Below are positions 25,112-36,845 of a stretch of 64,000 nt of DNA, one piece after another. Within the stretch, counting starts at the first letter, position 1. Each line of letters starts with the position of its first letter. The DNA comes from Carettochelys insculpta (taxonomy: Eukaryota > Chordata > Testudines > Carettochelyidae), in the NCBI RefSeq assembly GCF_033958435.1, contig NC_134142.1:100077001-100141000 (forward strand). Direction: 5' to 3'. A program made the position numbers and the translations under genes. The notes under the pieces are model-generated. The model saw only the letters and a list, made by a program, of their open reading frames with translations. It ran no database searches and was not told the DNA's origin.

Positions 25112-25710
25112 GGCTATGTCTACTCTTCAGTGATCTGTCAAAAGAAGTTACTTTTGGAAGATATCTTCCGACAAAAATTCTGTCAGCAGATCACCCTCTC
25201 TCTATCCACTCTGTCAGCGGAGTGTGGCCAGATTGCCCTGCCGCACTCTCGACAGAACAGGCCCTGGAACCCTGCAGATGGGGTTGTATGGCCAGCAAGC
25301 CCTTTCAGGAGCTCCGGTGAGGTGTCTCCTTAAAGGACCAAGACACCCGTTCCCTGCACACACAGAAGCTTGCCTACCCCCACAAGGGACAGAATAGTCT
25401 GTGAAGGAACCACACACAGGCTGAGGCTGAGGGAAACTGGGCTTGCAAGGTACCCATGGAGCCAGAGCAGCCCCCCAGCTAAACCTGGACCAAGGCAGAG
25501 CTGCTGGAATTGCTGGTCATAGTGATTGTAGCCATCATCCACCTCTTCCAGGGGGATGAGCCCCACACTACCTTCAGGGAGCACAACCGCAGCGTCCTGG
25601 GCCCTCCCACCCACTGCCTCCCTGTCCCAGATGATCAGGCAGATACGGAGGTACACCACCAATGCCAAGTGGTGGGACTCCTTTGTCATGGGCCAGTGGG
25701 ATGACTAGCA

Positions 25711-26345
25711 GTGGCCCAGAACTTCCAGATGAGAAAGGACAATTTCCTGGAGCTCTGCACCTGGCCAACCCCTGTCCTTCAGAGCCATCAACACCACCCT
25801 GCTGTAGAGGGTCATCTGCCTCACAGACCCAGATGTGTTCATGGCCGTTTGGCTGCCCTGGGCTTCACCAACTGCGTTGGGGCCATTGATGGGACCCACA
25901 TCCCCATCCATTCCCCAGACCACAGTACTGACCGGTTCACCGAACACAAGCGGTACTACTCCACTGTGCTGCAGACCCTGGTCAATCACCTACATCCCCC
26001 GCACCCAGGAGCTGGCAGTCAGGGATGTGAACGTGCCATTGTGCATCATGGGGGAATGCTGCCTACCCACTCATGCAATGGCTCATGCTGCCATACACTG
26101 GCCACCTTGACCCCACCCAGGACCTGTTCAACACCCACCTCAACCAGGCACAGAACCAGGTGGAGTGCACATTCAGCCATCTGAAAGCTCAGTTTAGGTG
26201 CCTCCTGACCAGGCTGAATGTGGGGGATCATCATGTTCCACATGGTGTGGCTACCTGCTGTGCCCTCCATAACATTGTGGAGGGAAAGGGAAGGCCTTCT
26301 TCCCAGGTTGTGGGGCTGACGCCAGGCATGGCTATGAACAGTTAG
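25711..26345 (+). pseudogene. Harbinger transposase remnant (DDE_Tnp_4 type)
   Basis: The first catalytic Asp is kept in GAIDGTHIPI (codon 25888-25890). Coding then passes through three frames. Compared with the intact copy at 33780-34529, about 35 residues after VLQTLV (the strand carrying QDIYVGWPGSTHDA there) are missing. The second catalytic Asp is lost: the segment PLCVIADAAYPL of the intact copy reads PLCIMGECCLP here. The Glu region survives as NQVECTFSHLKAQF near 26155-26200. A more diverged N-terminal part lies upstream from about 25440. This gene cannot encode an active enzyme. Confidence 0.8.
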
Positions 26346-26859
26346 ACATGGCTCCCAACCACCAAACTGACAGGGATGGGCTGCAGATCTGGGAGGCCCT
26401 GAGGAACAGCTTCTCCCACAGCTCACTCCCTTTGCCCCACTCAACCCACCCCAGCCCCTCCACAGTGACAAGGGACACAGGGTTGGTGCAAAAATTAAAT
26501 CTTTACTCATAAAAACAGAAAAACTCATGAAAAACAATAATTTTTAAAGGAAACTATTTACACAATGCAGCTCGTAATATGGGGAGGGGTCCTGGACAAG
26601 CAGTCAGGGGCATCTGAACTTGAGGAGAGACTTGGTAAAGGTGCTGGGAGGGCTTCAATCTAGGGAGGGGCTGGGGGCCATGAACCCATGTGGGGAGTGG
26701 CACCCTGAGCAGTGTTGGCCATGAGATCCCCTCCTCACATGGGTTCAGGGTCCCTGTCAGGGATGGGATGGGCCTGGGAACATGGGAAGGTATGAAGGAT
26801 GTGGAGTCGACAGGGTCTTGGTGGGGGGAGCTGGGGGAGTCGGGGACAGGCATGGTCAG

Positions 26860-27230
26860 GGCCTCCTAGGGAGTGGCCACAGCCATAATCCACCATGCCA
26901 GATTGAGGACCACCTGGGGGATGCCACGTGGGGGTGCGGCAGTGGGGCTGGGGAGACAGGGCCAGGGAAAGCATGGGTGGCAGCCAAGGGTGGCTGGTCT
27001 GATGGGTTCCACTGGATGCCAGTGACAGCAGCCAGCTGAGATGACAGTTCGGTCCAGGCCCACATCCTCCACTCCCATTCCCATGCCTGCCACTCCCACT
27101 TGGCCAGCAGCCACCACTCCAGGAGGTCTTTCTGCCTCTGTAGGGTGGCCATGTAGGCCCACAGAGTAGCAGTGACCCCGCAGTTGGCTCCCTGGACGCA
27201 GGGCTGCCCCCATGGTGGTGGGGTGCCAAA
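26860..27230 (-). pseudogene. Remnant of Harbinger Myb-like partner, C-terminal part
   Basis: The minus-strand frame has QRQKDLLEWWLLAKWEWQAW, the counterpart of the Gln/Glu-rich helix LEVAEQQLQERALAWRQEAW in the partner gene at 34930-35462. The position, convergent to the transposase, is the same. No intact domain remains. Confidence 0.45.
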
Positions 27231-28029
27231 CCTCTTAGTCACAGCCCTTGGGCTGGCTGGCCCTTGTAGCATGGGATGGGGGGCTGACCTATCCGTCCAA
27301 CAGTGCAGCTGTAAGGAGATAGAGGGAGATGATGAGTCCTTCCTGCAAAGCAGCCCCCAAGGCCACCCCCCATTGCAAGCCACAGCCCCGCACCCTGAGA
27401 CATGGGACAGGAATGCCACAGGAGCAGAGGCATGTGTGGTCTGCACAGCAGGCCCTGCCAAATGGTGACCTTGAGAAGCCTCGGAGACCAGGCTGACCAC
27501 TGCATACCCACTGGCCCCTCTGCCTTATGGTCTCGCAGACCCGGAGCAGTTTCCAGCCGCAGAGGAATCCCCACGAGTGGCAGGTGAGCCAGGTGCAGCA
27601 CGGCCCTACACAGGACGCCCTCCCTGCACACGTGCAGTCTGCCGTGCTGTCCAGAGGGGCAAGTGCTGCCTGTCACCTGTGGGCATGTCCGCTTGCAGGG
27701 GGCACACTCCTTGGTGGTGTGTGTGGGGTTGGGTCATCGCCTGTGTGGCTGGCCTGCTCACAGCCATGGAAGGGGTGGTCTGGCTGACCCCTCTCTTGGG
27801 CTCTGGAGCTAGTGCAACTTCCCATGGGCTGGCAGAGGGTTGGCACCCATGCCAGCGCTTGTGCTGGGGCTGTCTTCTGAGTCTTGGTGGGACACATTGC
27901 TGGACGCGTGGTTGCACATACTGGGCCTGCAGCTTGGGGGTCCCACCTTGGCCGGTTTGGTAAGTCATGCAGCAAGCCCTGTGTGTGTCTGCCCCCTACA
28001 CACTGGGGATACTCACCAGAGGGTTCCCT

Positions 28030-28985
28030 GTGGTCAAGGAAGTCATTTTGAGGCACTTGGAGGAGGGGAGAGTGATCAAGAATAGTCAGCATGGATTCAC
28101 AAAGGGCAAGTCGTGCCTGACCAATCTGATTAGTTTCTACGATGAGATAACTGGCTCTGTGGATAGGGGAAAATCAATGGATGTGATTTATCTGGACTTT
28201 AGCAAAGCTTTTGATATGGTCTCCCACAATATTCTTGTCGGTAAGTTAAGGAATGTGGATTGGATAAAGAGATGGTAAGATGGATTGAAAACTGGCTCGA
28301 AGGTCAGGCCCAGAAGGTAGTGATCAACGGCTTGATGTCAGGATGGCGGTCGGTTTCTAGTGGAGTGCCCCAAGGTTTGGTTCTGGGTCCAGTTCTGTTC
28401 AACATATTTATCAATGACCTGGATGAGGGGTTGGATTGCACCCTCAGCAAGTTTGCCGATGACACTAAGCTAGGGGGAGAGGTAAATACTCTGGAGGGTA
28501 AGGACAGGGTCCAGACTGACTTAGACAAATTGGAAGACTGGGCCACAAGAAATCTGAGGAGGTTCAATAAGGACAAGTGCAGAGTCCTGCACTTGGGCCG
28601 GAAGAATCCCAAGCATTGTTACAGGCTGGGGTCCGACTGGCTCGGTAGTAGTTTTGCAGAAAAGGACCTGGGAGTTGTAGTAGACGAGAAGATAGACATG
28701 AGTCTACAGTGTGCCGTTGTGGCCAAGAAAGCTGATGGCATATTAGGTTGCATCAAGAGGAGCATTGCCAGTAGTTCCACAGAAGTGATTATTCCTCTTT
28801 CCTCAGCTTTGGTGAGGCCACATCTGGAGTACTGTGTCCAGTTCTGGAGGTGTTTAAGTCTCGGCTTGACAAAGCCCTGGTGGGGCTGATCTGATGGGTT
28901 TGGTCCTGCTTAGAGCAGGGGGCTGGACTCGATGGCTTTTTTAGGTCTCTTCCAGCTCTATTGTTCTATGATTCTACGATTCTAT
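28030..28985 (+). mobile_element. CR1 LINE with reverse transcriptase remnant, nested in Harbinger
   Basis: The RT shows QHGFTKGKSCLTNL, then IYLDFSKAFDMVSHN, then [21 protein letters not shown], then the catalytic FADDTKL, and later [12 protein letters not shown] and [12 protein letters not shown] short deletion near 28245-28258 shifts the frame. At about 28846 the coding region jumps from CVQFW straight to the usual CR1 3' UTR ('aggtgtttaagtctcggctt', 'gggctggactcgatggctt'). The copy thus lacks the end of ORF2 and is 5'-truncated. It ends in TTCTATGATTCTACGATTCT, the CR1 tail repeat. Confidence 0.92.
28084..28889 (+). pseudogene. CR1 ORF2 reverse transcriptase fragment
   Basis: Two frames joined at about 28250: the first ends after [11 protein letters not shown] and the second restarts at [16 protein letters not shown]. 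The RT palm motifs, including FADD, are intact. The endonuclease part is missing through 5' truncation and the C-terminus through internal deletion. The region after 28845 is UTR read through in frame, not real protein. Confidence 0.85.
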
Positions 28986-29179
28986 GAAGAGGTCCAGTGA
29001 TGTCTGGGATGTTTCCTCACTGGTGGGGCTGACACAAACACTGCAATCCCCTGGCTGGAGTCTGGGTCTGACTCTGCCTCAAGCTGGGTCTCCAGTGGGA
29101 TTCCTAGGTGGTCCAGCTCTGGCTGTGGTGGGGGAGCCACCTCAGCCCTATCCACACCTTCCTAGGTGGGGGCACCATA

Positions 29180-29480
29180 CTCTTCCCCCAGGAGCCAGTT
29201 ATGTTGATCATAGTAGGGGCAGGTGGCTGTCCCTCCCCCCTATCTCCAGCATGCATTCTGGGCTTGCATGTAGCCCTGGTGAAGATCCTTGACTTTGGCC
29301 TGAACCTACTCCTGGTGCAGGCAGTGTATTTACGCTTCACCAGGGCCGCAGCCAGGTGTGTGGAGCCTGGGGCATTCTGGCACTTTGCTGTGGGGTTGAG
29401 CAGGATGGCTTCCTTGTCCCAGAGGCCCAGGCAGTCTTGTAGTCCAGGGCTAGACCAGGAGGGCCCTCCCAATCTCAGGG
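29180..29480 (-). pseudogene. Remnant of Harbinger Myb/SANT-like partner, N-terminal part
   Basis: On the minus strand, scattered residues follow the order of the Myb/SANT domain at 36540-36845: an acidic 'WDKEAIL' segment, then about 40 residues later basic residues matching RSKVKELWQGYSRARD. It is separated from its 3' half by the CR1 insertion. Weak but consistent in position and strand. Confidence 0.4.
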
Positions 29481-30789
29481 TGGTGCTGGGACCCCTCGGG
29501 CATATCCCACAAAGATCCAGGGGGTCTTGACTGGCCTCTACCACGTCTGAGAGTGACTGGGAGGGTGTGTGTGCAGCCAGTGTGGTGCCCATGTTGCTCA
29601 GCTTCCTTCCACGGGGTTTCCAGGGCTCCCTGCAGTTTTGAGAGTGGCTGGAGGCAGAGAGTAAAGAGCTGTGATTGCTGTTGACAAAGCATCCCCCAAG
29701 CCAGCTAGCTGGTGCCACGGAGGACTGCTCTGTCCAGAAAAGTCCTCCCCAGAGCATCCACACAGCTTTTTTGGTGACCATCCATCGAAAAAAGCATTAT
29801 GCCTCTTGGTGGAGAGGTAGAATGCTGTCGGCAAAAGTGCTGAGGTTTGTCAACATCCTGCCAACAAAATGTATTTTGCATGTGGCCGCTCCGCAAGTTT
29901 TGTTGACAAATGATAGGGTTTGGTTAACAAAACTCTGTAGCGTAGATGTAGGCATAGCATCTGTAGTAACATTAGTTAGGATTTAATGAAAAGGGTATCA
30001 GTACTTAGGGTTCAAGTCCCAAGGTGATAGTCTGATGGAGCCTGGAAAAGATTTCCTTGAATGATATAGCTGGGTGGAGGATTACACTCTCTCTGTAACA
30101 AAGAATACTGACTAGTGTCAAATACTAGACCTAGCAAGATGGAAGCTTCCATTAAATTGGTGATCAGCAGTTACCTGGGAAAAAGAAACAATCACAAATT
30201 TTAGATTGCTATCTCAAACAATGTTGGTTGCCACAGGAATGTGGGCGTTCTGGATTAATGTCCATAATATCTGGCTTTCCAACTGCAACCTGCATTCAGA
30301 TGGGTTATGTTCTCTGGATTCAGTCTTCAACTGCAGCATGTTTACACTCAGTAAAATGGGGTACAAATGGGAGAGATGGAGAATTTGGTTGTCACTTACC
30401 TTCCTATTGCCTGATACTGAGCCCTGGGGGGACTAAAATTTCCCATTGAGTACCTTGGAGAAGCCCTGGGCCATTCTAAGTTATTCAGTTTGGCTATAGC
30501 CGGGGATCTAGCAATGTACTGTTCACCCTGGCCTCATTCCACCCTTGGTATGTTCTGGGTGGACAGTGCGTGAGCCGGAGAGGGCAGATAGGTGGTGCAG
30601 AGCTAGCTAAGCACAAGCATCATTGGGGAAGCATTCACACATTACCATGCCAGGCAGCATTCCACATAAGCAGTGAGCTTCTGTGACCATGCAGGAAAGA
30701 TTCAAATACCACTGAACAGAATGCTCGCAGCTAGTTTGTTTGTGTTTCTATTGGTGCTGCCCGTTCATACACACCCCAATGCAGTGATC

Positions 30790-30955
30790 ATGATTTTCAC
30801 CTGTAAGTGCGTGGAAGGGAAGGTTAGTCTCACAACTTTACAGATGCATCAGCGGACACCAAAGAAGGTGTTTGCCCAAGACCACAAACAGATCAGAGGC
30901 ACACCCAAAAATATAACTCAGGTTTCCTGTCGCAGGTACATTGGACAGTATAATC
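30790..30955 (-). repeat. MIR-like SINE fragment, reverse orientation
   Basis: It resembles reverse-orientation MIR: 'acaactttacagatgcatc', then 'gtttgcccaagaccacaaaca', then 'aactcaggtttcctg'. The open frame across it is coincidental. Confidence 0.5.
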
Positions 30956-30994
30956 TCCTGTGTACTTTGAGCCCAACGTGCTATTGTCTCTGGC

Positions 30995-31105
30995 TATGGT
31001 CTGAAGAAGTGGGTCTGTCCCACGAAAGCTCACCTAATAAACTATTTTGCTAGTCTTTAAAGTGCTACTTGACTGCTTTTTGTTTTGCTATTTTATACCA
31101 GTATA
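30995..31105 (+). mobile_element. Inverted-arm family, single-arm copy F
   Basis: One arm only, running from GGTCTGAAGAAGTGGG through TGTCCCACGAAAGC and TAATAAA to the TTGCTAGTCTTTAAAGTGC block. There is no partner arm nearby and no tail. It has CTGAAGA in place of CTGATGA. Confidence 0.55.
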
Positions 31106-32777
31106 ACTCCAGTACAGCATTTAGGACTCATGTTCATTACCAGTTTCAAGCACTAGCAACCAGGAGTGGCTAAGAATTCATGACACAAAGAAAAAGTTCC
31201 AAATTTTTTTTTTTAAGTTCAACTTCTAATTTTGTCTTCTGAACTCAGTGTGCAAAACCAACATAACTCTTGGTTATATCTTTGCCTTTGTGCCTGCACG
31301 GGACTGAAAAGGAGTAAGAACCATCCCCTTAAACCCTCTGTGGGATACCTGGGCCTTTGGCCTGGGCACACAGGTGTAAATGGGAACTACAAGGTGGGTA
31401 GGGAGGATTGAGGAAGGGTACTGCTCTGGATCCCAACACCCTAATCACTAGCCAGAACACACTAAAAAAGGCAGTGACAATCTATTACCTGTATAGGTGA
31501 GATATTACTTCTTCCAGAGCAAGAAAGGAGCAGGGAACAAATGTGACTTAGATGTGTCCCTAAGTAGCAACAACTCTGGGAAAAGTAAAACTTACGCTCC
31601 ACACTTTGTTCAGGTCTGTGTCTAAAGGCAGCCCACAGTGCTCTGTAATGTGGCATTGAGAAAAACATGCCAAGTGGAGTCCTTTCATACTAACCATCTC
31701 TTATACATCCAATCAAATACCTGAATATATGCACATCTGTAATTTGAGGAGGTAATAGACAGAGTACAAAATGTACAAAAAGTTTAGGTCCAAAATTCAT
31801 GAGCTCAGAGAATATTTTTTTAAAAAACCACCCACAACAGCTGAAGCCTTAAATTGGTAAGTGAGGATTTAATTGAAGAATATAAAATAAATGGTTTAGA
31901 TAAGGTCAGCCCAAGGTACTATTTTCCAGAGAATCACAAAACAACAAGATATAAATGGAAATCAAAGGAAACAAAGTCAGAGTAGATATCAGAAGGACCT
32001 TAATGTGCATCAAATTATTACATGTGTAGAACTGTCTCCAAAGAAAGTATGCACAAGCAGGAATCATTCCAGAAACAATTAGACAAAATCCTAAGGGACT
32101 GTAGAAATTTATATTTTGTAAAGAAACTTTGATGTTCCAAACGGAGTGAATTTATTTCATGTCCACTCTCAGGAAAAAAAATTTTGAGCTTTGATGCCTT
32201 ATTAAAGAATGTCTCAATTTTGACAGCTTCTCTGTGGAGGGCTGCTTGTATTCTCTGCCATAAGCTGGAGAGAAAAGAAGACTGCTGTATTAAAAGAGCA
32301 AAACATTAATAGTTTTTGTTCCTAGCAGAATTAATGCCCATAATCACTGTTTAAAGCCATTCAGTTTTCTGACCTTCATGACACACAGAAAATAAACATG
32401 GAAAAAGTTTGGGAGTGCTCAGATCCAGTGTTCTGTTTGGTCCTATCATTCAGGAAGATTCTTGAATCCCTCAACTTCATTGAGTTTAAAAGATTGGATG
32501 AGGATCAGGTACAGAAACTAAATTAGTGGGAGGAATAGCACGGAGGGAGTGTAGTCTGATAACTGATAATCCTTCTTCAAGCTTCTTTGCCACATTCCAT
32601 TAATCTGGGTTCAGGCAATGCTGATTTTGCCTTCAGAGTCCTGTTTTCCTCAGTGCATTCAGAACTAGTTATCCTGCATTCAGATGAAAATGGTCCTTTA
32701 ATGGAATGGAAGTATACCAATGTATGGAAGCCTCTCTGCAGAAGTGCTGATAGCCCTCGACCTATACTCAAGGCTAG
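31106..32777. other. Presumed intron, no gene recognised
   Basis: AT-rich sequence with no recognisable element up to the Harbinger left end. Confidence 0.55.
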
Positions 32778-33135
32778 GGCTACGTCTACACGTGCACGCT
32801 ACATCCAAATAGCTAATTTCGATGTAGCGACATCGACATAGGCTATTTCGATGAATAGCATCTACACATCCTCCACGGCTGGCAACGTCGATGTTCAACT
32901 TCGACGTTGCGCAGCCCAACATCGAAATAGGCGCAGCGAGGGAACATCTACATGCCAAAGTAGCACACATTGAAATAGGGATGCCAGGCACAGGTGCAGA
33001 CAGGGTCACAGGGCGGACTAGCGCTTCCGGGGCAACAGCTAGCCGCTCCCTGAAAGGGCCCCTCCCAGACACACACAGCCTGCACAGCACGCGGTCTGAG
33101 GAGCCATAGGCACACAAACCCCGGGCGCCGCAGTC

Positions 33136-34529
33136 ATGGACCCCCAGCAGTAGCAGCAGCAGCAGCAGCCAGAGGTCCACCCAGCCCTCCCGGCAGGAGC
33201 AGGGCTTGCCCTGCTCCATGCCATGCGGGAGGCAGCTGAGCACCTCCTTGCTACACCGGAGGACGAGCTGCCCCCAGGGCAGCAGGGCTCAACTCCTAAC
33301 CCTGCAGCACCCCGCCCCCTCCCCCAGCTTACACGCCGGCAGCTGTGGAGCTACCCCACCAGCACCGACTGGTGGGAGTGGGACGACGACCGCTGGCTCA
33401 GGAACTTCAGGATGAGCCGGCAGACATTTATGGAGCTGTGCCAGTGGCTCACCCCCGCACTCAGGCACCAGGACACGGCCATGCGGCGTGCCCTCACAGT
33501 GCAGAAACGGGTCGGCATCGCTGTCTGGAAGCTGGCCACTCCCAACAGCTACCGATCCGTGGGGCAGCAGTTTGGTGTCGGCAAGGCCACCGTTGGGGCT
33601 GTCCTCATGGAGGTAAGAGAACCCACGGGGGGAGGGCAGGGCAGGGGAGGGGGGCCCGGGCAGAGGAGGGCAGGGGAGGGGAGGGGAGGCCAGGGCGGGG
33701 GAGGGCAGGGGAGGGCCATGGACACCCTGCTCACCCCTCATTGGTGCTCTCCCATGTGCTTTCTCTGTGGGTTGTGCAGGCCATCAACGCCATGCTCCTG
33801 CACAGGCTCGTGAGGCTGGGGGACCCAGATGCCACCATCGCAGCCTTTGCCACCCTGGGCTTCCCCAGCTGCTTCGGGGCTCTGGATGGGACTCACATCC
33901 CCATCCGCACCCCGCATCACAGTGGAGGACGATACCTGAATCGCAAGGGCTACCATTCTGTCGTCCTGCAGGCCTTGGTGGACAGCCGGGGACGTTTCCA
34001 GGACATTTATGTGGGCTGGCCTGGCAGCACCCACGACGCCCGGGTTTTCCGGAACTCGGGCCTGTGCCGCCGGCTGGAGGCGGGGACCTACATCCCCCAG
34101 CAGGAGATCCCTCTGGTGGACACCACCATGCCCCTCTGCGTCATCGCAGATGCGGCATACCCCCTCCGGCCGTGGCTCATGCACCCGTACACGGGCCATC
34201 TCTCCGCTAGCCAGGAGCGCTTCAACGAGCGCCTGAACCACGCACGCCAGGTGGTGGAGCGCTCATTTGGCCGCCTGAAGGGACGCTGGAGATGTCTCCT
34301 GACCCGCCTGGATGCGGGCCCCAACAACATCCCCCAGATTGTGGGTGCCTGCTGCGCCCTGCACAATTTGGTGGAGAGCAAGGGGGAGACCTTTTTCCAG
34401 GGCTGGGCTGCGGAGGCCGGCAGGGCAGACGTCCAGCCACCTGCTGCCCCCAGTTGGCAGGTGGACCCCGAAGGGACCCGGGTCCGGGAGGCCCTGCGGG
34501 CCCACTTCAATGATGAGGCCGCGGGGTGA
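33136..34529 (+). pseudogene. Harbinger DDE transposase, one intron, one stop in the poly-Gln tract
   Basis: Exon 1 runs to 33612 and exon 2 from 33780 to the stop at 34529. The 167-bp intron has a strong donor (GAG|GTAAGA) and acceptor (TGTGCAG|G) at phase 0, and both frames match across it. The ATG at 33136 begins MDPQQ and then hits TAG at 33151-33153 inside a CAG run, so one C-to-T change broke the first start; the next in-frame ATG is 33223 and leaves the domains whole (379 residues). Exon 1 has the helix-turn-helix region YRSVGQQFGVGKATVGAVL. The DDE triad is intact: Asp in GALDGTHIPI (33885-33887), Asp in VIADAAYPL (34149-34151) and Glu in RQVVERSFGRLKG (34257-34259). It could be functional if translation starts at 33223. 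Confidence 0.88.
33613..33779 (+). other. Intron of the Harbinger transposase
   Basis: GT at 33613-33614 follows a perfect GAG|GTAAGA donor, and AG at 33778-33779 follows a T-rich stretch. The intron is G-rich on the plus strand with GGGGAGGGCAGGG-like tandem units. The phase-0 junction joins VLME to AINAMLLHRLV, which matches the split seen in the copy at 45419-47780. Confidence 0.8.
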
Positions 34530-34929
34530 ACACTGCCCAGGCCCCCCACTGCCCGCCCCTTCCTCCACCACACTCCTGCCCCAACGCCCACACCATGGAG
34601 CACCCCACCACACCCCCCTCCCACTTTTCCTGGACAAATGACAGCACGCACTTGTGGCTGAACTTAAACTTCTTTTTCTTTCAGAACTTTTTTTTTTAAC
34701 TGTAAATATATGAAACAAGAACAAACTATATACAAACATGTGGAAACAAACTAATATGTACAAAAATAAAACAATACTAAGAAGCAAGTGTCCTCATGAA
34801 TAAAAAGAAAACCAGGGAGGATAAAGGGGAGAACTATTTACATGGGGGGGACGGGGCAAACGGGGGGCACCAAATAATAACTTTAAACTATATACGGGGG
34901 GGGGGGGGCACGTCCCGGGCCCCTCGCCC

Positions 34930-36845
34930 CTATAGCCCGGCACCGGGCGTGGCTGGCCGGGAGACCCGCCGCAGTCGCAGCCCTGTCCGGGGCTGGCTGG
35001 GGGCGGGCCGGACCAGAAGATATGATGCCCGGCGAGTCTCAGGTGGCTCCAGGGGTCCCTCGGCGCTCCGGCCCTCGGCGGTGGGTGGCGGGGCGACGGC
35101 GGACGGGACGGCGACGGGCGGAGCAGCTGGTGGTGGGGCTGGTGGAGCAGGCAGGGCGGGCACTATGGCATGGGGGGCCAGGTAGTCCACCAGGCGGTTA
35201 AAAGTCTCCATGTAGGCCCCCCATGCCTCCTGGCGCCAGGCCAGGGCCCGCTCCTGCAGCTGCTGCTCCGCGACCTCCAGCTGCCGTCAGTGCATGGCCA
35301 GCAGCTGGGGGTCCGTCGCCATCGGGTGGTGGTGGTGCTGGGTCCGCCGTCTAGCCCGCCGTGGGGCCGGTCGGTCCTCTGCCGAGGGGCTGGCCTGGAG
35401 CGATGGTCCCGGAGGGCTCTCCGGGACGACTGAGGCCTCGCCGGCGCTCTCTTCCGGTCCTTCTGATGGTGCAGGTGCGGGACACAGGAGAGGATGGGGG
35501 GAAGAAGAATGGAGACAGGCGTTAGTGTGGGCCCCAAGCCGTGGCCTTTGTCCCCCCAGCCCTGTGCTGCAGGTTCCCCATCCCCGTCCCTGGGAGATGC
35601 TGCTGTGATGGATGGGGTTCAGGGGTCCCCCTGCCCTGTACCCCGTCCCCTGGTGGGAGTGACTCTCACTTCACTCCGCAGGGTCTGACAGCAGGAAAGG
35701 TTTCTTAGGCCACAGATGCCCAGTTTCTCCCAGGAGTGACAGCACCAGCTGTTGGAAGAGACAGTCCTTCCAACCCATCGTGGGAAGAAGACCCCAAGGG
35801 GGGCCCCTCTGGGATGCAGCTTTCCCCCTCCTCAGGCTGGCTGCCCTCCAGCTCTCCCTTCCCCTAGCCTCTGCCTGTGGCCCCCGCCCTCCCCCCCCAA
35901 TTCCAAGCCAGCTCGGCTCCTCCCTCCTCTTTGTTCAGGGCAGAGGTGTCACCTGCCAGCTGTAGCCCCAGGATCCTCCTTTGCCCCTGGGAGCTATTCG
36001 GCTCTTGTTGCTCATATGTAGCCTGAGTCTCCCTTTTGCACTCCCCCCACTCCATCACATGCTGCTGCTGTGGGGTGTCCCACCCCCTCCTCCCAGGGGC
36101 CCCTCGAGGTTCCGCTCCCCCCTGGCCCGGGGATGGGGCATGGCACTGTCGTGCGGGGGGGGGGGGGGGCAGGGGCTGATGCAGTGCTGTGAGGGCCATG
36201 GCCATGTGAGCATGTGGGGAGCCCTGGACACACATCTATTACCCCCCGCCCCTCAAGCCCAGGGGTGAACACCAGAGGGGGGTACCTACCTGTCGGTCCG
36301 CTCCCACAGTCCGGAGATCCCCGGGGGGCGGAGGCCCGGCTGCTGCTCCGGGATGGCAGGAGGAGGATCTGCAGCCCAGATTCTGCAGAGGAGGAGCCCC
36401 CCTCCTCCTCCTCCTCCTCCTCCTCCTCCTGCCGCGATGTCCCGGGGGTGGGCTTCGGGGGGGAGGGCCCCCGGGGTGCGGGGCTTACCTCCGGGGCAGA
36501 CTCCGGCTGCAGGGCCTGCTGGGGCTCGTCGGCCGAAGTATCAAGGGTGGCCGGAGGGGAGGAGGTGTGCCGGGGGCCCAGGATGTCCCTGAGCTCCCTG
36601 TAAAAGGAGCAAGTGACGGGGGCGGCCCCAGATCGGCTGGCCGCATCCCGGGCCCGGGAGTAACCCTGCCACAGCTCCTTCACCTTACTCCTGACATGAT
36701 CAGGAGTGCGGGCAGGGTGACCCCAGGCAGCCAGGCCGTCGGCCAGCCGAACGAACGCATCCGCGTTCCGCCTCTTGCTCCCCGTTACCTGGAGCACCTC
36801 CTCCTCGCTCCAGAGACCCAGCAGGTCCCGCAGCTCGGCCTCCAT
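34930..36845 (-). pseudogene. Harbinger Myb/SANT-like partner gene, one intron, one CpG-type stop
   Basis: Exon 1 is 36845-36290 and exon 2 is 35462-34930 (minus strand). Donor CAG|GTAGGT and acceptor CATCAG|AA join in phase 1, and the frame continues. The N-terminus (about residues 1-100) is a Myb/SANT-like domain: LLGLWSEEEVLQ, then RTPDHVRSKVKELWQGYSRA and TCSFYRELRDILG. A Pro/Ser-rich linker, a run of nine Glu and a C-terminal helix LEVAEQQLQERALAWRQEAW follow. An in-frame TGA at 35287-35289 (CGA to TGA) would cut the 362-residue product at about 243. A homopolymer near 36918-36926 separates the frame from possible upstream coding. This partner normally binds transposon DNA and carries the transposase into the nucleus. 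Confidence 0.78.
36401..36430. repeat. CTC trinucleotide run
   Basis: A run of CTC units that reads as consecutive Glu codons in the Myb-like gene on the minus strand. A simple-sequence tract within coding DNA. Confidence 0.8.

Larger units (their letters stand above)
25112..29958. mobile_element. Decayed Harbinger transposon hosting a CR1 insertion
   Basis: The left end reads GGCTATGTCTACTCTTCAGTG and the right end, reversed, begins GCTATGCCTACATCTACGC. Both are followed inward by repeated TCTGTCAACA/TTGTTGACAA-like subterminal motifs. It carries a broken transposase on the plus strand (about 25440-26345) and remnants of a Myb/SANT-like partner on the minus strand (about 26860-27230 and 29180-29480). 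A CR1 LINE (about 28030-28985) interrupts it. No clean 3-bp target duplication was found. Confidence 0.75.

Noticed and set aside
25130..25230. CRISPR-like array in the repeated TCTGTCAAC/TTGTTGACA motifs of Harbinger ends
   Set aside because: The motifs are short, irregularly spaced and subterminal in a eukaryotic transposon.
32698..33243. 181-codon minus-strand frame at the Harbinger left end
   Set aside because: It crosses the terminal repeats and the transposase 5' region in antisense; a shadow of GC-rich transposon DNA.
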